Below the pieces are notes generated by a model. It was not told the origin of the DNA. It saw nothing but the letters and a program-made list of their open reading frames with translations, and did not search any database. From NCBI RefSeq assembly GCF_000235365.1, contig NC_016453.1, positions 186,001-250,000 of the forward strand: a DNA stretch of 64,000 bases, written 5' to 3'. Positions 52,386 to 61,678 of this stretch are shown here, piece by piece (position 1 is the first letter of the stretch; each line of letters starts with the position of its first letter). Origin of the DNA: Eremothecium cymbalariae DBVPG#7215 (Eukaryota; Ascomycota; Saccharomycetes; Saccharomycetales; Saccharomycetaceae). The translations under genes were made by a program, and so were the position numbers.

Positions 52386-54373
52386 ATGATTGAAGAGGAC
52401 TCTTTGCTGTACTTGGAAGAACAAGACAAAATATATTCACGAGACCCCACCATTATGGGGCCTACAGTGCACCGGCCAGCAATGCAACAGGAGCATCAGC
52501 ATCAGCAGGAGCATCAGCAGCATCAGCAGCAGCATCAGCAGGAGCATCAGCAGGAGCATCAGCAGCATCAGCAGCATCAATTACCGCCACTACCACCGCC
52601 ATTACCTACATTACCACCATATCCTCCATCCAGAACTGCTGATTCTAAATCTATTTTAGGCCGCGTGAAGCACATATTTTTCAAACATCAGCCATACGCT
52701 AATGGACATCTTGGTAGGCCGTTTTCGATGTCTATGGGAGATCAGCTTCCCATTGAGATGCATACTCATTTGAAGAAGCAGGAGCAGCTATGGAGAATAA
52801 TCAAGGAAAAGCCATTTGACCCTTCTCCTCGAATTATTACTACCCCTCCCTCGCAGGCCAGCAGCGCTGACACTTTTTTGTCCGTTCCTGATGTTTCACC
52901 ATCAAAACGTCTTCCAGTAGCAGTAACTCGTCCAGTTAAAGCTGTATCTGGCTTAATGAATGCAAAGGAAAATGATCCCACCTCAAAATATTATTACCAT
53001 GTTGGAATGGGGTCATTAGAGGGTGAACAGAATTCTGGAGCAGCGTTAGAATTGATAACAAGCAAGATTTTAGGTCATCGGAAAGTTGGATTGAAGAAAA
53101 TTCAAGATAGGTTAAATGAAATTGCAGAAAAGAAGTTTGCTGTTAATAAGCTTTATGGCAAATTAACTCAGGAGTTCAATATCTGGTCGAATGATGTCGT
53201 AGAGAGTGAAGAAGGCTTAAGACTTGTAGAAGAGCTACAAAGGGTTTTAAAATTAGATATGCTAATGGAAAGAAATTCAGCACAAAAGTTCAGAGACTTG
53301 GCGTTTGGATTAAACTTTATTAAGTTGAGAGAAGATCAAATGTTGATGACGAAGAAAGAGTTAAACAGTGATATTAAGAAATATGAGAATGCAAGAACCA
53401 AAAAGGGAGAATACCACGAAGAGACCTCATATTGGAAAGAACTAGTCAACACAAAACAAAATTCTTTAGCAGAAATTACCATTCTTTATCAACAAGCCTT
53501 GGCTAAAACTATGAGGGAGTTATTCACATTATCTTGTGTAACATTCTATGAAAATTGTACAGAAATGAAAGAAGCATGCAAGCAATTCTTTTCTGATTCT
53601 ATGGAGTATTTGGCAGGTTCTCTTGGAGAGGAATATGTCGATGAATACTTGGATGAACTAAGAAAGACAAGAGCCGATAAGAAATGGGCTAAATTGAGTT
53701 TTGAAGACAAAAATAATCCTAATAAATTAGCTGAACTTATTGGCAACATGTATAATGGTGATGATTCATTATTAAGTGGTGTTCCTAAAAAACATTATAT
53801 CAAATTTTCCGCTGAGGCAATATTGAAAGAAGAATTTGAACCAGTCTTGAAAGGAAAAGGAGCCTAAATTAAAGTTTGGAAATGGTCTTGATGAGGATGA
53901 TTGGTCTCAGATTCCAAGTGAAAGATATAAATGGAATTGCGACCAACAAATACTTTTTGGAGAGAAACCCAGAATCTATTAGAAATTATGAGTATCGGGA
54001 AGCTATTAATACGTTAAACCGTGGGACAGAATCCAATAGAGGTAGTGGGAGAACTTTAAGAGGGATTAATTCAAAATATACGAGGCAAATCAACCAGCCT
54101 TTAACAACGACAAAGGAGGAGCTATCAGAAGAATCGCCCAAGCCATCGTTAGTTGGTCAAAGTAGCTTATATAGAACTCTAAGGCCATCTAGCCAACAAA
54201 TCAGGCCATCTAGCCAGCAATTGAAACCACCAGCTACAGGCAAGTCCTACCAGGAAGTAATCACAAAGTTTGGATCAGAAGGTGCCGTTTCATTGGATCT
54301 GCGCTTTAAGGAAGCTGAGGAAGAATTAAACACAAATAAGTGGATTTCTTCCAAGAAGGATGTGGTTAAGTAA
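52386..54373 (+). CDS. SSP1: Prospore-membrane leading-edge protein Ssp1 (probable), two frame breaks
   Basis: Ssp1 is a meiosis-specific component of the leading-edge coat that shapes the prospore membrane. The gene follows GND1, as SSP1 (YHR184W) does, and has a perfect Ndt80 site. From ATG 52386 the first frame gives 493 residues: a His/Gln repeat (residues 34-65), a proline-rich stretch, then a long helical region such as KLGHR-type and coiled-coil segments (MKEACKQFFSDSMEYL). The frame changes near 53,848-53,865 into a protein-like stretch (LKFGNGLDEDDWSQIPSERY). It changes again near 53,930-53,960 into the frame ending at 54,373, which has TNKYFLERNPESIRNYEYRE and a duplicated RPSSQQ motif. 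Both shifts are net +1, so the span could encode about 662 residues (571 in S. cerevisiae). Name from context and length. Confidence 0.7.
52486..52580 (+). repeat. CAG/CAT repeat encoding a His-Gln tract in SSP1
   Basis: Units of CATCAGCAG and GAGCATCAGCAG repeat imperfectly about ten times, giving EHQQ and HQQ motifs near the N-terminus of the predicted Ssp1. The nearly pure codon repetition points to recent slippage expansion, and the length probably differs between strains. Confidence 0.85.
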
Positions 54374-54615
54374 ATCTAACATACATGTACGCACGCACAC
54401 AAACGTACAAACACATGCACAACATACAAATACACGCACAGAAAAATACAGTAGTTTTCATTAACACAAATGTAGTTCATTACAATTTGTAACAGTATAT
54501 TAATTCCAATCTTTGCTCTAATAAAGTGTCATATAAGAGTAAAGGAATTATGATCTATCATATGTCATTTTCGAAATCAAAGCTTTGGTATATACAAGTA
54601 AAAAGAAGCAAAACT
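54374..54615. other. Convergent SSP1/MTM1 intergenic region with CA-rich tract
   Basis: The two genes converge on these 242 bases. A CA-rich low-complexity tract (ACGCACGCACACAAACGTAC and similar) runs from about 54,382 to 54,445. No ORF or RNA gene is apparent. Confidence 0.5.
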
Positions 54616-55689
54616 TCAAGAACTAAAAAATTTCTTTGACACTTCATAAGTGGATATCATGATTGCACAACTTGGTGCAATTTTCATCATTCTGGGCAAA
54701 AGCCCAGTGTACAGCGCCTTAACCCCTTCTGTCTTTCTAATGTGGTTTAGGAAACCAAACATACTGTGTTGAGGCGAAGAAAAACCGCTGGAAGGTTTAT
54801 TGTATGAAGATGTGTTCGCATTACGACTGCTGGAGTTTACAATGGCTATTTGCATTCTGGTTTTACCTAAATCAAACGGATGAGTTACCAAAGCAGCAAT
54901 AGCGCCACTGATAGCGCCACCTAAAAGACTAGTGAGGAAATAATCCCACGTAGACTCTGAATTCATCATCATATGCTTTTGAAAATTAGAGCTCTTGTAA
55001 AATTCATACGATCCCCAATAGATAGCACTGAAGGGAACATCTCTCCATAGAGTTAATTCCAACCCTCTGAATAAAGCCCGCAAACCTAATACGGACACCT
55101 CTTTTTTAAACTCCTTGACAAGGTCTTTCACCACCTTCAAGGTACTGACATCCTTCGACGTTCGTGGGATGCTTTGCAACCTTGTCCTAGCTAGTTCTAA
55201 TGGTGCAACAGAAGTAGCTGCTACAATCCTACTTATAGCACCACAAACTAACGGGTTTAAGTTAGGAAAACTTTGGCTGAGAGGCGAATTGTCCCTTAGT
55301 GTCTCATACCCAGAGTAGTAAACCACATTAGCAGGAATAGCCATGAGCAACGTAAGAGAAATCCCCGTCCAAAGCGTTTTCAGCCCTTCCACTTTCGATA
55401 TCTTCAGCAATGCTTCCCATGTATTATTAAACCTTAAACTTGTATTTTTACATTGTATGTCCTGGAAACATGCATCTTGCCAAAATAACTTGCCCACATT
55501 CACAGACTCGGACGATAAATTTACTTTACTACCTTCAACACCAACACACGAACACTCAGGAAGCATTTCCTGCTGTTGCAATCGCACCCTTACCACATCC
55601 ATAGGCGTGAGAAATAACGATGTAGCCAATGAACCGGCTGATGCACTGATCATCTTCTCCTTCAACCTCACATAACTATCACTTGACAT
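54616..55689 (-). CDS. MTM1: Mitochondrial carrier Mtm1
   Basis: Mtm1 is an inner-membrane carrier, needed for Sod2 manganese loading and linked to pyridoxal phosphate or iron homeostasis. I start at ATG 55689, since the four codons before it begin with GTG. The 357-residue product (366 in S. cerevisiae) has three mitochondrial-carrier repeats with PX[DE]XX[RK] signatures: TPMDVVRVRLQQ, APLELARTRLQS and HPFDLGKTRMQI. A cysteine-containing insert (EMLPECSCVGVEG) follows the first signature. It is next to SSP1 and near RAD2. In S. cerevisiae MTM1 (YGR257C) lies between GND2 and RAD2, which agrees. Confidence 0.9.
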   Translation of the reverse strand: MSSDSYVRLKEKMISASAGSLATSLFLTPMDVVRVRLQQQEMLPECSCVGVEGSKVNLSSESVNVGKLFWQDACFQDIQCKNTSLRFNNTWEALLKISKVEGLKTLWTGISLTLLMAIPANVVYYSGYETLRDNSPLSQSFPNLNPLVCGAISRIVAATSVAPLELARTRLQSIPRTSKDVSTLKVVKDLVKEFKKEVSVLGLRALFRGLELTLWRDVPFSAIYWGSYEFYKSSNFQKHMMMNSESTWDYFLTSLLGGAISGAIAALVTHPFDLGKTRMQIAIVNSSSRNANTSSYNKPSSGFSSPQHSMFGFLNHIRKTEGVKALYTGLLPRMMKIAPSCAIMISTYEVSKKFFSS

Positions 55690-56018
55690 TATCAAAGACA
55701 CAATCTAACGAAAAAAAGTTCTCCAAAGCCAATGATATCTATACTGCTACTACCTTGCTCAGTCTCTAACTACAACCGTCTTGAGCTTACTTCCTGTCCT
55801 TTACCTACTTATATTACCGGTCTTCGTGTAAGTTGTTAACTTAAATTTGTCTTCAGGGACTAGCGATCACCGGAGCTGAAAACCCGTTTTGTCACAACCA
55901 GACCTCCAAGTTGCACCCCATACCGCATGAAGTTGTTAAACCTACTAAATACTATATTATATAATAATAATACTATAAAAATTCTAAGCGTATGTTTAAA
56001 TTAATTATTTTCTGGTAC
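55690..56018. other. MTM1 upstream region
   Basis: These 329 bases separate MTM1 from the 3' end of the next minus-strand gene and hold the MTM1 promoter. The right end is a run of TAT/AAT-rich sequence (55,945-55,980), plausibly the 3' end signal of the neighbouring gene. No other element is clear. Confidence 0.4.
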
Positions 56019-56861
56019 TCAGTATGATGTTGCATCAGAGTTGTCTAATGGGACTTCTGGGCTTTCTTCATAGAGTCTTAAAACCATAGATGTAATCCTT
56101 TTCAGTTGAAATTGCAACAACTCATCTACAGTAGCCATATTAATTTGAGTCTTTTCTCCTCTCTGGAACAAGGACATATCGAATTCGTCTTCTTCCCAAT
56201 TCATATATTCATCGATACTGTAGCAGTCGTGTGTCAGGTATTCCTCGTTGACTATGTGGATTGGGACGTTTTCTATCCACTGGTTTACTTTTTCTCTATG
56301 TGGCATGTTCAGAGCGGCTCTGGGGTTAAAGTAAGCAGGGAAACTGGACTGTGGCACATCGAAGGGGTCATAGGTCTTGGTCATGGGCACGTTGGATAAG
56401 TTTGGGTTCCCAATCATGGAACTGTTAATTGGTATTGGTGTTCCGACACCGTTGAAGTAACTGTGCCATGGTGATAAATAGTTCAGATCTGGGAAAAACT
56501 GCGGGCTGCCATGGAAAACAGTGGGATTATCTAAAAGCTGTTCCTTATTATTCTGGATAGGATGCATGATGAAGCTAGACGAGGGTTCATCCACGTTACT
56601 TAGTTGTTGTAGTGGGGTTTCTGTGATAGACTCAGGAACTCTTTTCTTACCAAACGCATTATCCTTTCTTGTAGTATCATATTTCTTTCTTCCACCACCA
56701 ACTATCATAGACGATCTTCTATCATGGTCAAAATTCATTACGTCTATATTTGGGACTAAAGGTTTGGTCTTCCTATATTGATGCATTTGGTAGAAGAAGC
56801 TGCTATGATATTTTATTTTTTGTATCATGTTACGGATGTCAGTTGCAAAAGAGGTTGACAT
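56019..56861 (-). CDS. Unrecognised protein, candidate Pfs1/Ady1
   Basis: The start is taken at ATG 56861 (MSTSFATDIRNMI), because the 14 codons before it open with TTG. The 280-residue product is hydrophilic and rich in Asn, Pro and Ser, with no membrane segment. A basic patch (VGGGRKKYDTTRKD) lies in the first third. The conserved-looking C-terminal part, IDEYMNWEEDEFDMSLFQ then TVDELLQFQLKRITSMVLR, is predicted helical. In S. cerevisiae the gene following SSP1 is PFS1 (YHR185C, 237 residues, minus strand), which recruits prospore-membrane machinery to spindle poles. Here a minus-strand gene of similar size stands one gene further on, so Pfs1 is a reasonable but unproven guess. I found no perfect Ndt80 site in its promoter. 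Confidence 0.45.
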   Translation of the reverse strand: MSTSFATDIRNMIQKIKYHSSFFYQMHQYRKTKPLVPNIDVMNFDHDRRSSMIVGGGRKKYDTTRKDNAFGKKRVPESITETPLQQLSNVDEPSSSFIMHPIQNNKEQLLDNPTVFHGSPQFFPDLNYLSPWHSYFNGVGTPIPINSSMIGNPNLSNVPMTKTYDPFDVPQSSFPAYFNPRAALNMPHREKVNQWIENVPIHIVNEEYLTHDCYSIDEYMNWEEDEFDMSLFQRGEKTQINMATVDELLQFQLKRITSMVLRLYEESPEVPLDNSDATSY

Positions 56862-56981
56862 ACCCCTTTTATATTTATGACAGACGACAGTTTGTGTACA
56901 CAATATATATATGCTTACATATATATATATACGTCTCCATATATCGTTTTCCTAAAGTGACGTTGCTGTCTGTATAATATG

Positions 56982-56999
56982 CAGCGTCAGCGTCAGCGT
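56982..56999. repeat. Tandem CAGCGT hexamer, three copies
   Basis: CAGCGT is repeated three times head to tail in the 191-base gap between RAD2 and the PFS1 candidate. The gap is the promoter of the latter. The related GCGTCAGCG occurs beside the Ndt80 site of SSP1. Confidence 0.7.
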
Positions 57000-57052
57000 C
57001 GCTCACATTGCAGTTGATTATAAAAGCATTAAAGGCGCGCGGAGCGAACAAG

Positions 57053-60019
57053 TTACCTGATTCGCTGCTTCTTTAATAGGCCTGCAGCATGTTTGATCCT
57101 TTTACCCAATTTCAAATTTTTCTCATTTTCAACCAGCTTTGTAGGGAAGAACTCTCCCAAAGTGGTTTGGGCCCCTGTGGTCTTTCTTTTGTTGAGTTCT
57201 CTAATTAATGGACCCAAAACTTCATCAGACTTTTCACTTGGCCAGCCCAGGTTCGAATGAAGATAACTTCGCAGTTGATCCAGGTCTGGGATCCCCCATA
57301 CAAAGTTTGTGGTGTCATGATCCACTTCAGGGTTCATATATGCATTTCGAACGAAAGGGTTTGGGAAATTATCACCCAAAATGACATCGTTCTTCATCAG
57401 CTTTCTACGGAGGTTCTTTCTAAAGGTTGATTCGTTTTCTAGATTCTTCTTATCAAATTGGCCGTCATTGTACCAATTGCGGAACGTTTCTAAATCTCTA
57501 AATTCAGCCAATATTTCCATTCCAGATACAGGTCCCACACCTTTGACTCCTGTAGTGTAATCACTTCCTAATAACTCTGCAAGTGAGATAAGCATGTCCC
57601 TATTCAAGCCCAAATTCAATGAAATAGAATCACTAGAATAATATTCTACAAAAGCCTTCTCATAGAACATGTTTTTATACACGTTTGAACCACCAAAGAG
57701 GAATATATCACTATCATCCGTAATGATACCATCAACCAATTTCAATTTCAATAACTCTGCGCATTGTGCTTCCGCTTCCATGGGAGCTGTAACATACGGG
57801 ATGCCAAACCTGGTCAAAAGTTCCTGTATTTGGGTAACCATTTCAACAGTTACTTCATCTGCAGCACTCATATCCTTTTGGTATTGTTTGTATAGCTCGT
57901 CTTCAATAAAAGCATTTGATACTATATCTGGATTTAGCGTCTTTTTGAAGTTATTATAACCTTCTTGCTCACTTACCAATTGTTTAGCTAATTCTTCTTC
58001 TTCTTCTTCTGAAAAGTAGTAATCTAAAAATGGCTCATGAATATTTGTACCTGTTTTGGGTAATAAAGTTTGATCCATTGACTTGTTGGGATCATCAACA
58101 TCACCTTTTCTCTGATCGGTATCTGCTACAGGTAGTTCTTTTAGGATTTCTGGCTCTGATACGTCAACCTCCTCTATTTCTAAATCCACAGGATTGGTAA
58201 CTTCTTCAATTAATTCTCGAGCCCGATGCCCCGTATATAAACGGAATTTTTCATCTTCGGTTATAGCACTAGGATTTGCCACCTTGTCTTTTACAAAAGA
58301 ATCTTTCAAGTAATGATTGTTTGAGCTAGGATCATTGTGCGATTGGAACCATAGTGGTGTCTCCACTGTTTTTTTTGTGTTCTTTGAACCTTCTTTTCGT
58401 GACGGTAATTCTGGCTCATCAACGTCAAAGAGAAAAGAATTGCCATCCAAATGTAAGCCTGAAATCTCAGAAAGTTCATCCCTCTCTTTTTTTGATCCAC
58501 TTGTTAGATTACCAACAACTTGTTGCGATATTTTAGATGCGGGCGGCTGTTGATGTGAAGCTTCGTTCTCCTCATTAACATGATACAATTTGTCGATTAT
58601 CTTAGACTCAGATTGAAATTTAGTTGTGTTTGATGTTTTTCCTGCTGCAATTTGAATTTCTTGGTAATGAGTGTCATTAGAAATATCACGTTCCTGAATA
58701 TTTTTGTCGCCAATTTCTGATATCGATTTTCGTTGTAGGTTCGTATTTCTTAGAGCTTGAGATCTCTGCATAGCTTCAATCGCTTCCATTTCTTCAATCT
58801 GTTTTATGTATTCTTCATCTGAATCTTCGTCACTACTTTCAGTATAGCGCACAGGATTCCTTTTTGATTGTTTTGAAGGTGTAGTCAGGTTACCTCTTTT
58901 GTCCAAGAAAGACTGGCTACCAACTGCACTATTTTCTTGCAAAAGTGGAGGTAATATCGATGCTTTCATTGAATAGTCCAACTGTTCTTTTTTCTTTCCT
59001 ATATTTACATTAATGTCTTCCCATTCGATACTTTCTTCGCTTTCATTGTTATCATCCTGTTGTTCCTTAGCAATACCCCTGCGGGAAGGCGTAACATTTT
59101 GATCATCAATAATAATGGCCTTACTTACCTCTGAACCATCCTGGGGCCCTAAGCTCATAGCCCAACCAGTTTCAGTTTTGATAAGCTTGTATTCTGTATC
59201 TCTTTGTCCTGATATTCTGCTGATAACCTCATTAGTTTCCAAGCTGCCTCCATCATTTATACCTGTTATGTTCATCAGCTTCTGGGTAAAGAAGTTTCTC
59301 TTCTTGACCATGTCAATCTGAAACTTTGAAAAATCCATGCTGTTGGGGAAGAGCTCTTCTAATTGTTCTTTCGTGTATCCCATTCTTAGACGGGAACGCA
59401 ATCTGAGCACAGAAAGGACTAAATATTGAGTAGACTTCGGAAGCTCATCAAATTCCTTAGATGCAGGATTAATAGATGTTAAATCGATCCCGTCTAACTC
59501 ATCACTATGATCCATTACGGTCTTAATGTCCTCAGCGGCTGATATACGTGTATCTTTCTCGTCATAAACAAAGCCTGGAATCTGGGGCAACTCATACTCA
59601 TCGGCAGGACGGAACAAAACACCCCCCACATGATTCTTCTTTGGGCTACCAGTAGTTTTCTCATCTTGTTGCTTATATATCTGTAAGGCCAGTAACTTTT
59701 GAGCTGTAACAGCTGCATCTGCCCGTTTACCTTGTCTGGCTTCCCGCCTCTGGCGGATGGTTTCTCTCTTTAACGGTGGAGCACCCCCATCAAAAACAAA
59801 TACAGGTTTCATCCCAAAGTAAAGCACTTTGCATATACGCCTAAAGAACCCCAAAATATGAGCATTCTTTAACTTGTGACTGCCGTTATCTGGTGTTGCC
59901 TTTAAAAATTGGTAAATCCAGATGGATGCGTCGACTGCCATCCTTTTATTAGATAGTGACTCTAACCTAACTGGTTTTGTTGTTGGACCAACTATGTCCC
60001 ATAATGAGTGAACACCCAT
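57053..60019 (-). CDS. RAD2: Nucleotide-excision repair endonuclease Rad2 (XPG)
   Basis: Rad2 is the structure-specific endonuclease that makes the 3' incision in nucleotide-excision repair. The 988-residue product (1,031 in S. cerevisiae) opens with the XPG-N domain (MGVHSLWDIVGPTTKPVRLE, VDASIWIYQFLKA, PVFVFDGGAPPLKRETIRQR). A long acidic spacer of about 600 residues follows, the region that contacts TFIIH. The XPG-I domain contains MEAEAQCAELLKLKLVDGII and TDDSDIFLFGG, which carry the acidic metal ligands, and then the helix-hairpin-helix SDYTTGVKGVGP. The C-terminus has a PCNA-binding-like element, TTLGEFFP (QTTLGEFF), then a basic tail KKQRIR. The frame is intact. Last gene with chromosome VII/VIII synteny. 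Confidence 0.97.
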   Translation of the reverse strand: MGVHSLWDIVGPTTKPVRLESLSNKRMAVDASIWIYQFLKATPDNGSHKLKNAHILGFFRRICKVLYFGMKPVFVFDGGAPPLKRETIRQRREARQGKRADAAVTAQKLLALQIYKQQDEKTTGSPKKNHVGGVLFRPADEYELPQIPGFVYDEKDTRISAAEDIKTVMDHSDELDGIDLTSINPASKEFDELPKSTQYLVLSVLRLRSRLRMGYTKEQLEELFPNSMDFSKFQIDMVKKRNFFTQKLMNITGINDGGSLETNEVISRISGQRDTEYKLIKTETGWAMSLGPQDGSEVSKAIIIDDQNVTPSRRGIAKEQQDDNNESEESIEWEDINVNIGKKKEQLDYSMKASILPPLLQENSAVGSQSFLDKRGNLTTPSKQSKRNPVRYTESSDEDSDEEYIKQIEEMEAIEAMQRSQALRNTNLQRKSISEIGDKNIQERDISNDTHYQEIQIAAGKTSNTTKFQSESKIIDKLYHVNEENEASHQQPPASKISQQVVGNLTSGSKKERDELSEISGLHLDGNSFLFDVDEPELPSRKEGSKNTKKTVETPLWFQSHNDPSSNNHYLKDSFVKDKVANPSAITEDEKFRLYTGHRARELIEEVTNPVDLEIEEVDVSEPEILKELPVADTDQRKGDVDDPNKSMDQTLLPKTGTNIHEPFLDYYFSEEEEEELAKQLVSEQEGYNNFKKTLNPDIVSNAFIEDELYKQYQKDMSAADEVTVEMVTQIQELLTRFGIPYVTAPMEAEAQCAELLKLKLVDGIITDDSDIFLFGGSNVYKNMFYEKAFVEYYSSDSISLNLGLNRDMLISLAELLGSDYTTGVKGVGPVSGMEILAEFRDLETFRNWYNDGQFDKKNLENESTFRKNLRRKLMKNDVILGDNFPNPFVRNAYMNPEVDHDTTNFVWGIPDLDQLRSYLHSNLGWPSEKSDEVLGPLIRELNKRKTTGAQTTLGEFFPTKLVENEKNLKLGKRIKHAAGLLKKQRIR

Positions 60020-60191
60020 AACATATGTTGTACCTTACCGTTATCAAAACCAGATCAAGCAAACTTTGCTTCATGCAATTCAATGGTTGTTCAATATCTT
60101 GAAATTATTTGTGTAAGTTACTACTAGTATTGCTCAACAGATGGAACTCTAAGTCATCATACAAGCCTCGGACCAAAAAATTTACCGAAAT

Positions 60192-60264
60192 TGTTTCAAC
60201 CGAGGTTCGAACTCGGGACCTTTGCCGTGTGAAGGCAACGTGATAGCCACTACACTATTGAAAC
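60192..60264 (-). tRNA. tRNA-Val (CAC)
   Basis: The 73-base minus-strand sequence folds as a cloverleaf. The acceptor GTTTCAA pairs with TTGAAAC plus discriminator A. The D arm includes TAGTGTAGTGGCTATCA. The anticodon stem TTGCC/GGCAA frames the loop TTCACAC, giving anticodon CAC (valine GTG). The T arm is CCGAG-TTCGAAC-CTCGG. No intron is present. A run of six T (plus-strand A 60,175-60,180) provides the RNA polymerase III terminator. Confidence 0.97.
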
Positions 60265-60804
60265 CAAATTTTCCAACGCCAAGGTTTGCATATTTAGAAT
60301 ATAAATTAGGAAATATAAATCATGTGATAGTCCCATTTTGTAATATATTGTAAATTAACTGTAGGGCGCTTATTAACAAGCTGTATAGCATTGAATGAGC
60401 CGTGTCTAACTGTTCTTGTCTTAATTTCTCCAATTAAAAATGATATCACACAACTTTAAAATGTCTAAATGTCAACCAAACGGTGCAATCCTATAGACAC
60501 CAGAAAGCTAAACTCCACTAAAATTTGGCAAGAAGCAACTAGAAAGGCAGGCACGTTATCTGATCGATGAAGATAGCTTCTAATGCTATAAACAGGTTGT
60601 GAACTGTAAAAGAATGCGGTCTTTGAACTTTGCAGGTTCGCAGCTCATCTGGTGTCACATTTCTTTTTTCAAGGAAGTGCATCAATGTTGAAAAATTTTT
60701 TTAATGTACGATGAGCTTGCGTATTATGGTATAATGGTATTAACACTCAGACTTGTTTACAAGAATTGTTCAATTAATTCCTTCCAGATCCAGCACTATT
60801 TATA
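60265..60804. promoter_or_regulatory. tRNA-NHP2 intergenic region
   Basis: These 540 bases lead up to NHP2. RRPE and PAC elements are present close to the gene. No other ORF or RNA gene is evident. An ATCATGTGAT palindrome sits near 60,318-60,327. Confidence 0.5.
60689..60717 (+). promoter_or_regulatory. RRPE and PAC elements upstream of NHP2
   Basis: TGAAAAATTTT at 60,689-60,699 is an exact RRPE, and CGATGAGCT at 60,709-60,717 is a PAC core ten bases later. The pair lies about 88 bases before the NHP2 start. This is the same arrangement, order and nearly the same spacing as upstream of DBP8, typical of yeast ribosome-biogenesis genes. Confidence 0.87.
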
Positions 60805-61269
60805 ATGGCTAAAGAAAAGTCTTCTAAAGAAAAGTCAAGTACTTCTGAGGATAACTATGACGCAAGGCTGCCCGCTGTGTTAGCATTCGCTAAGCCATTA
60901 GCGTCTAAGAAATTAAACAAAAAAGTTTTGAAGACAGTTAAAAAGGCTTCGAAGGCAAAGAATGTCAAGAGGGGTGTCAAGGAGGTTGTTAAAGCGTTAA
61001 GGAAGGGCGAGAAGGGTTTAGTTGTCATTGCAGGTGATATTTCGCCTGCTGACGTTATTTCTCATTTACCAGTGCTGTGTGAAGACCAATCTGTTCCATA
61101 TATATTTGTTCCCTCAAAACAAGACCTAGGCACTGCTGGTGCTACAAAGAGGCCTACTTCGGTTGTGTTCATTGTTCCAGGTTCCAACAAGAAGAAGGAA
61201 GCCAAGGGTAAAGAAGCGGAGTACAAGGAATCTTTTGACGAGGTCGTTAAGGAAATCAACTCCTTGTAA
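60805..61269 (+). CDS. NHP2: H/ACA snoRNP core protein Nhp2
   Basis: Nhp2 is an L7Ae-family RNA-binding core protein of H/ACA snoRNPs, which direct pseudouridylation of rRNA. The 154-residue product (156 in S. cerevisiae) has a lysine/serine-rich start, then the L7Ae/L30e fold with RRGVKEVVKALRKGEKGLVV-like sequence (KRGVKEVVKALRKGEKGLVV), IAGDISPADVISHLPVLCED, VPYIFVPSKQDLG and ATKRPTSVVFI. Codon use is strongly biased toward the yeast optimum. In S. cerevisiae this gene is on chromosome IV (YDL208W), so the neighbourhood changes between RAD2 and this point. Confidence 0.96.
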   Translation: MAKEKSSKEKSSTSEDNYDARLPAVLAFAKPLASKKLNKKVLKTVKKASKAKNVKRGVKEVVKALRKGEKGLVVIAGDISPADVISHLPVLCEDQSVPYIFVPSKQDLGTAGATKRPTSVVFIVPGSNKKKEAKGKEAEYKESFDEVVKEINSL

Positions 61270-61678
61270 CCTGGGTGCGCGCTGTAATTCCCACTTAATG
61301 AGCACTAAAAAAGGCATGTTGTGAAGTAGATGTTTTCTCCAGGGTGTCTTTCTTTATAAAATATCCATCATAACATATTTTGTGTTTGATAATATCTCAA
61401 TATCTATCCAAGATGCAAACGCTGCCCCCCAGGCGGCAGTGGACTACTTCGATTCTGTAAATTATTTAAAGTACTATCTAGATGCATCGTGCATAAATGA
61501 AATTTGCTTATTTCAGGACTATCATTCTTTGTATTATTAAGTTAGAGGCGATGAAGTGGTAGTAGAGCTTTCTTTACCGTGAAATTAGGCACCCTTCAGT
61601 TCAACTAATTACGGTATATGAAAAAAAGCTTTGAATTTAAAGTTGAGTATGATAACATAATACAACTCCAACAAACCA
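61270..61678. promoter_or_regulatory. Region upstream of the KH-like gene, with a URS1-like core
   Basis: This 409-base gap contains GGCGGC at 61,432-61,437, within AGGCGGCAG, about 242 bases before the next start. GGCGGC is the core of the Ume6 site URS1, which represses early meiotic genes, but the flanks do not match the full TAGCCGCCGA consensus. It also forms a small inverted repeat (CTGCC/GGCAG). Nothing else is clear. Confidence 0.4.
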
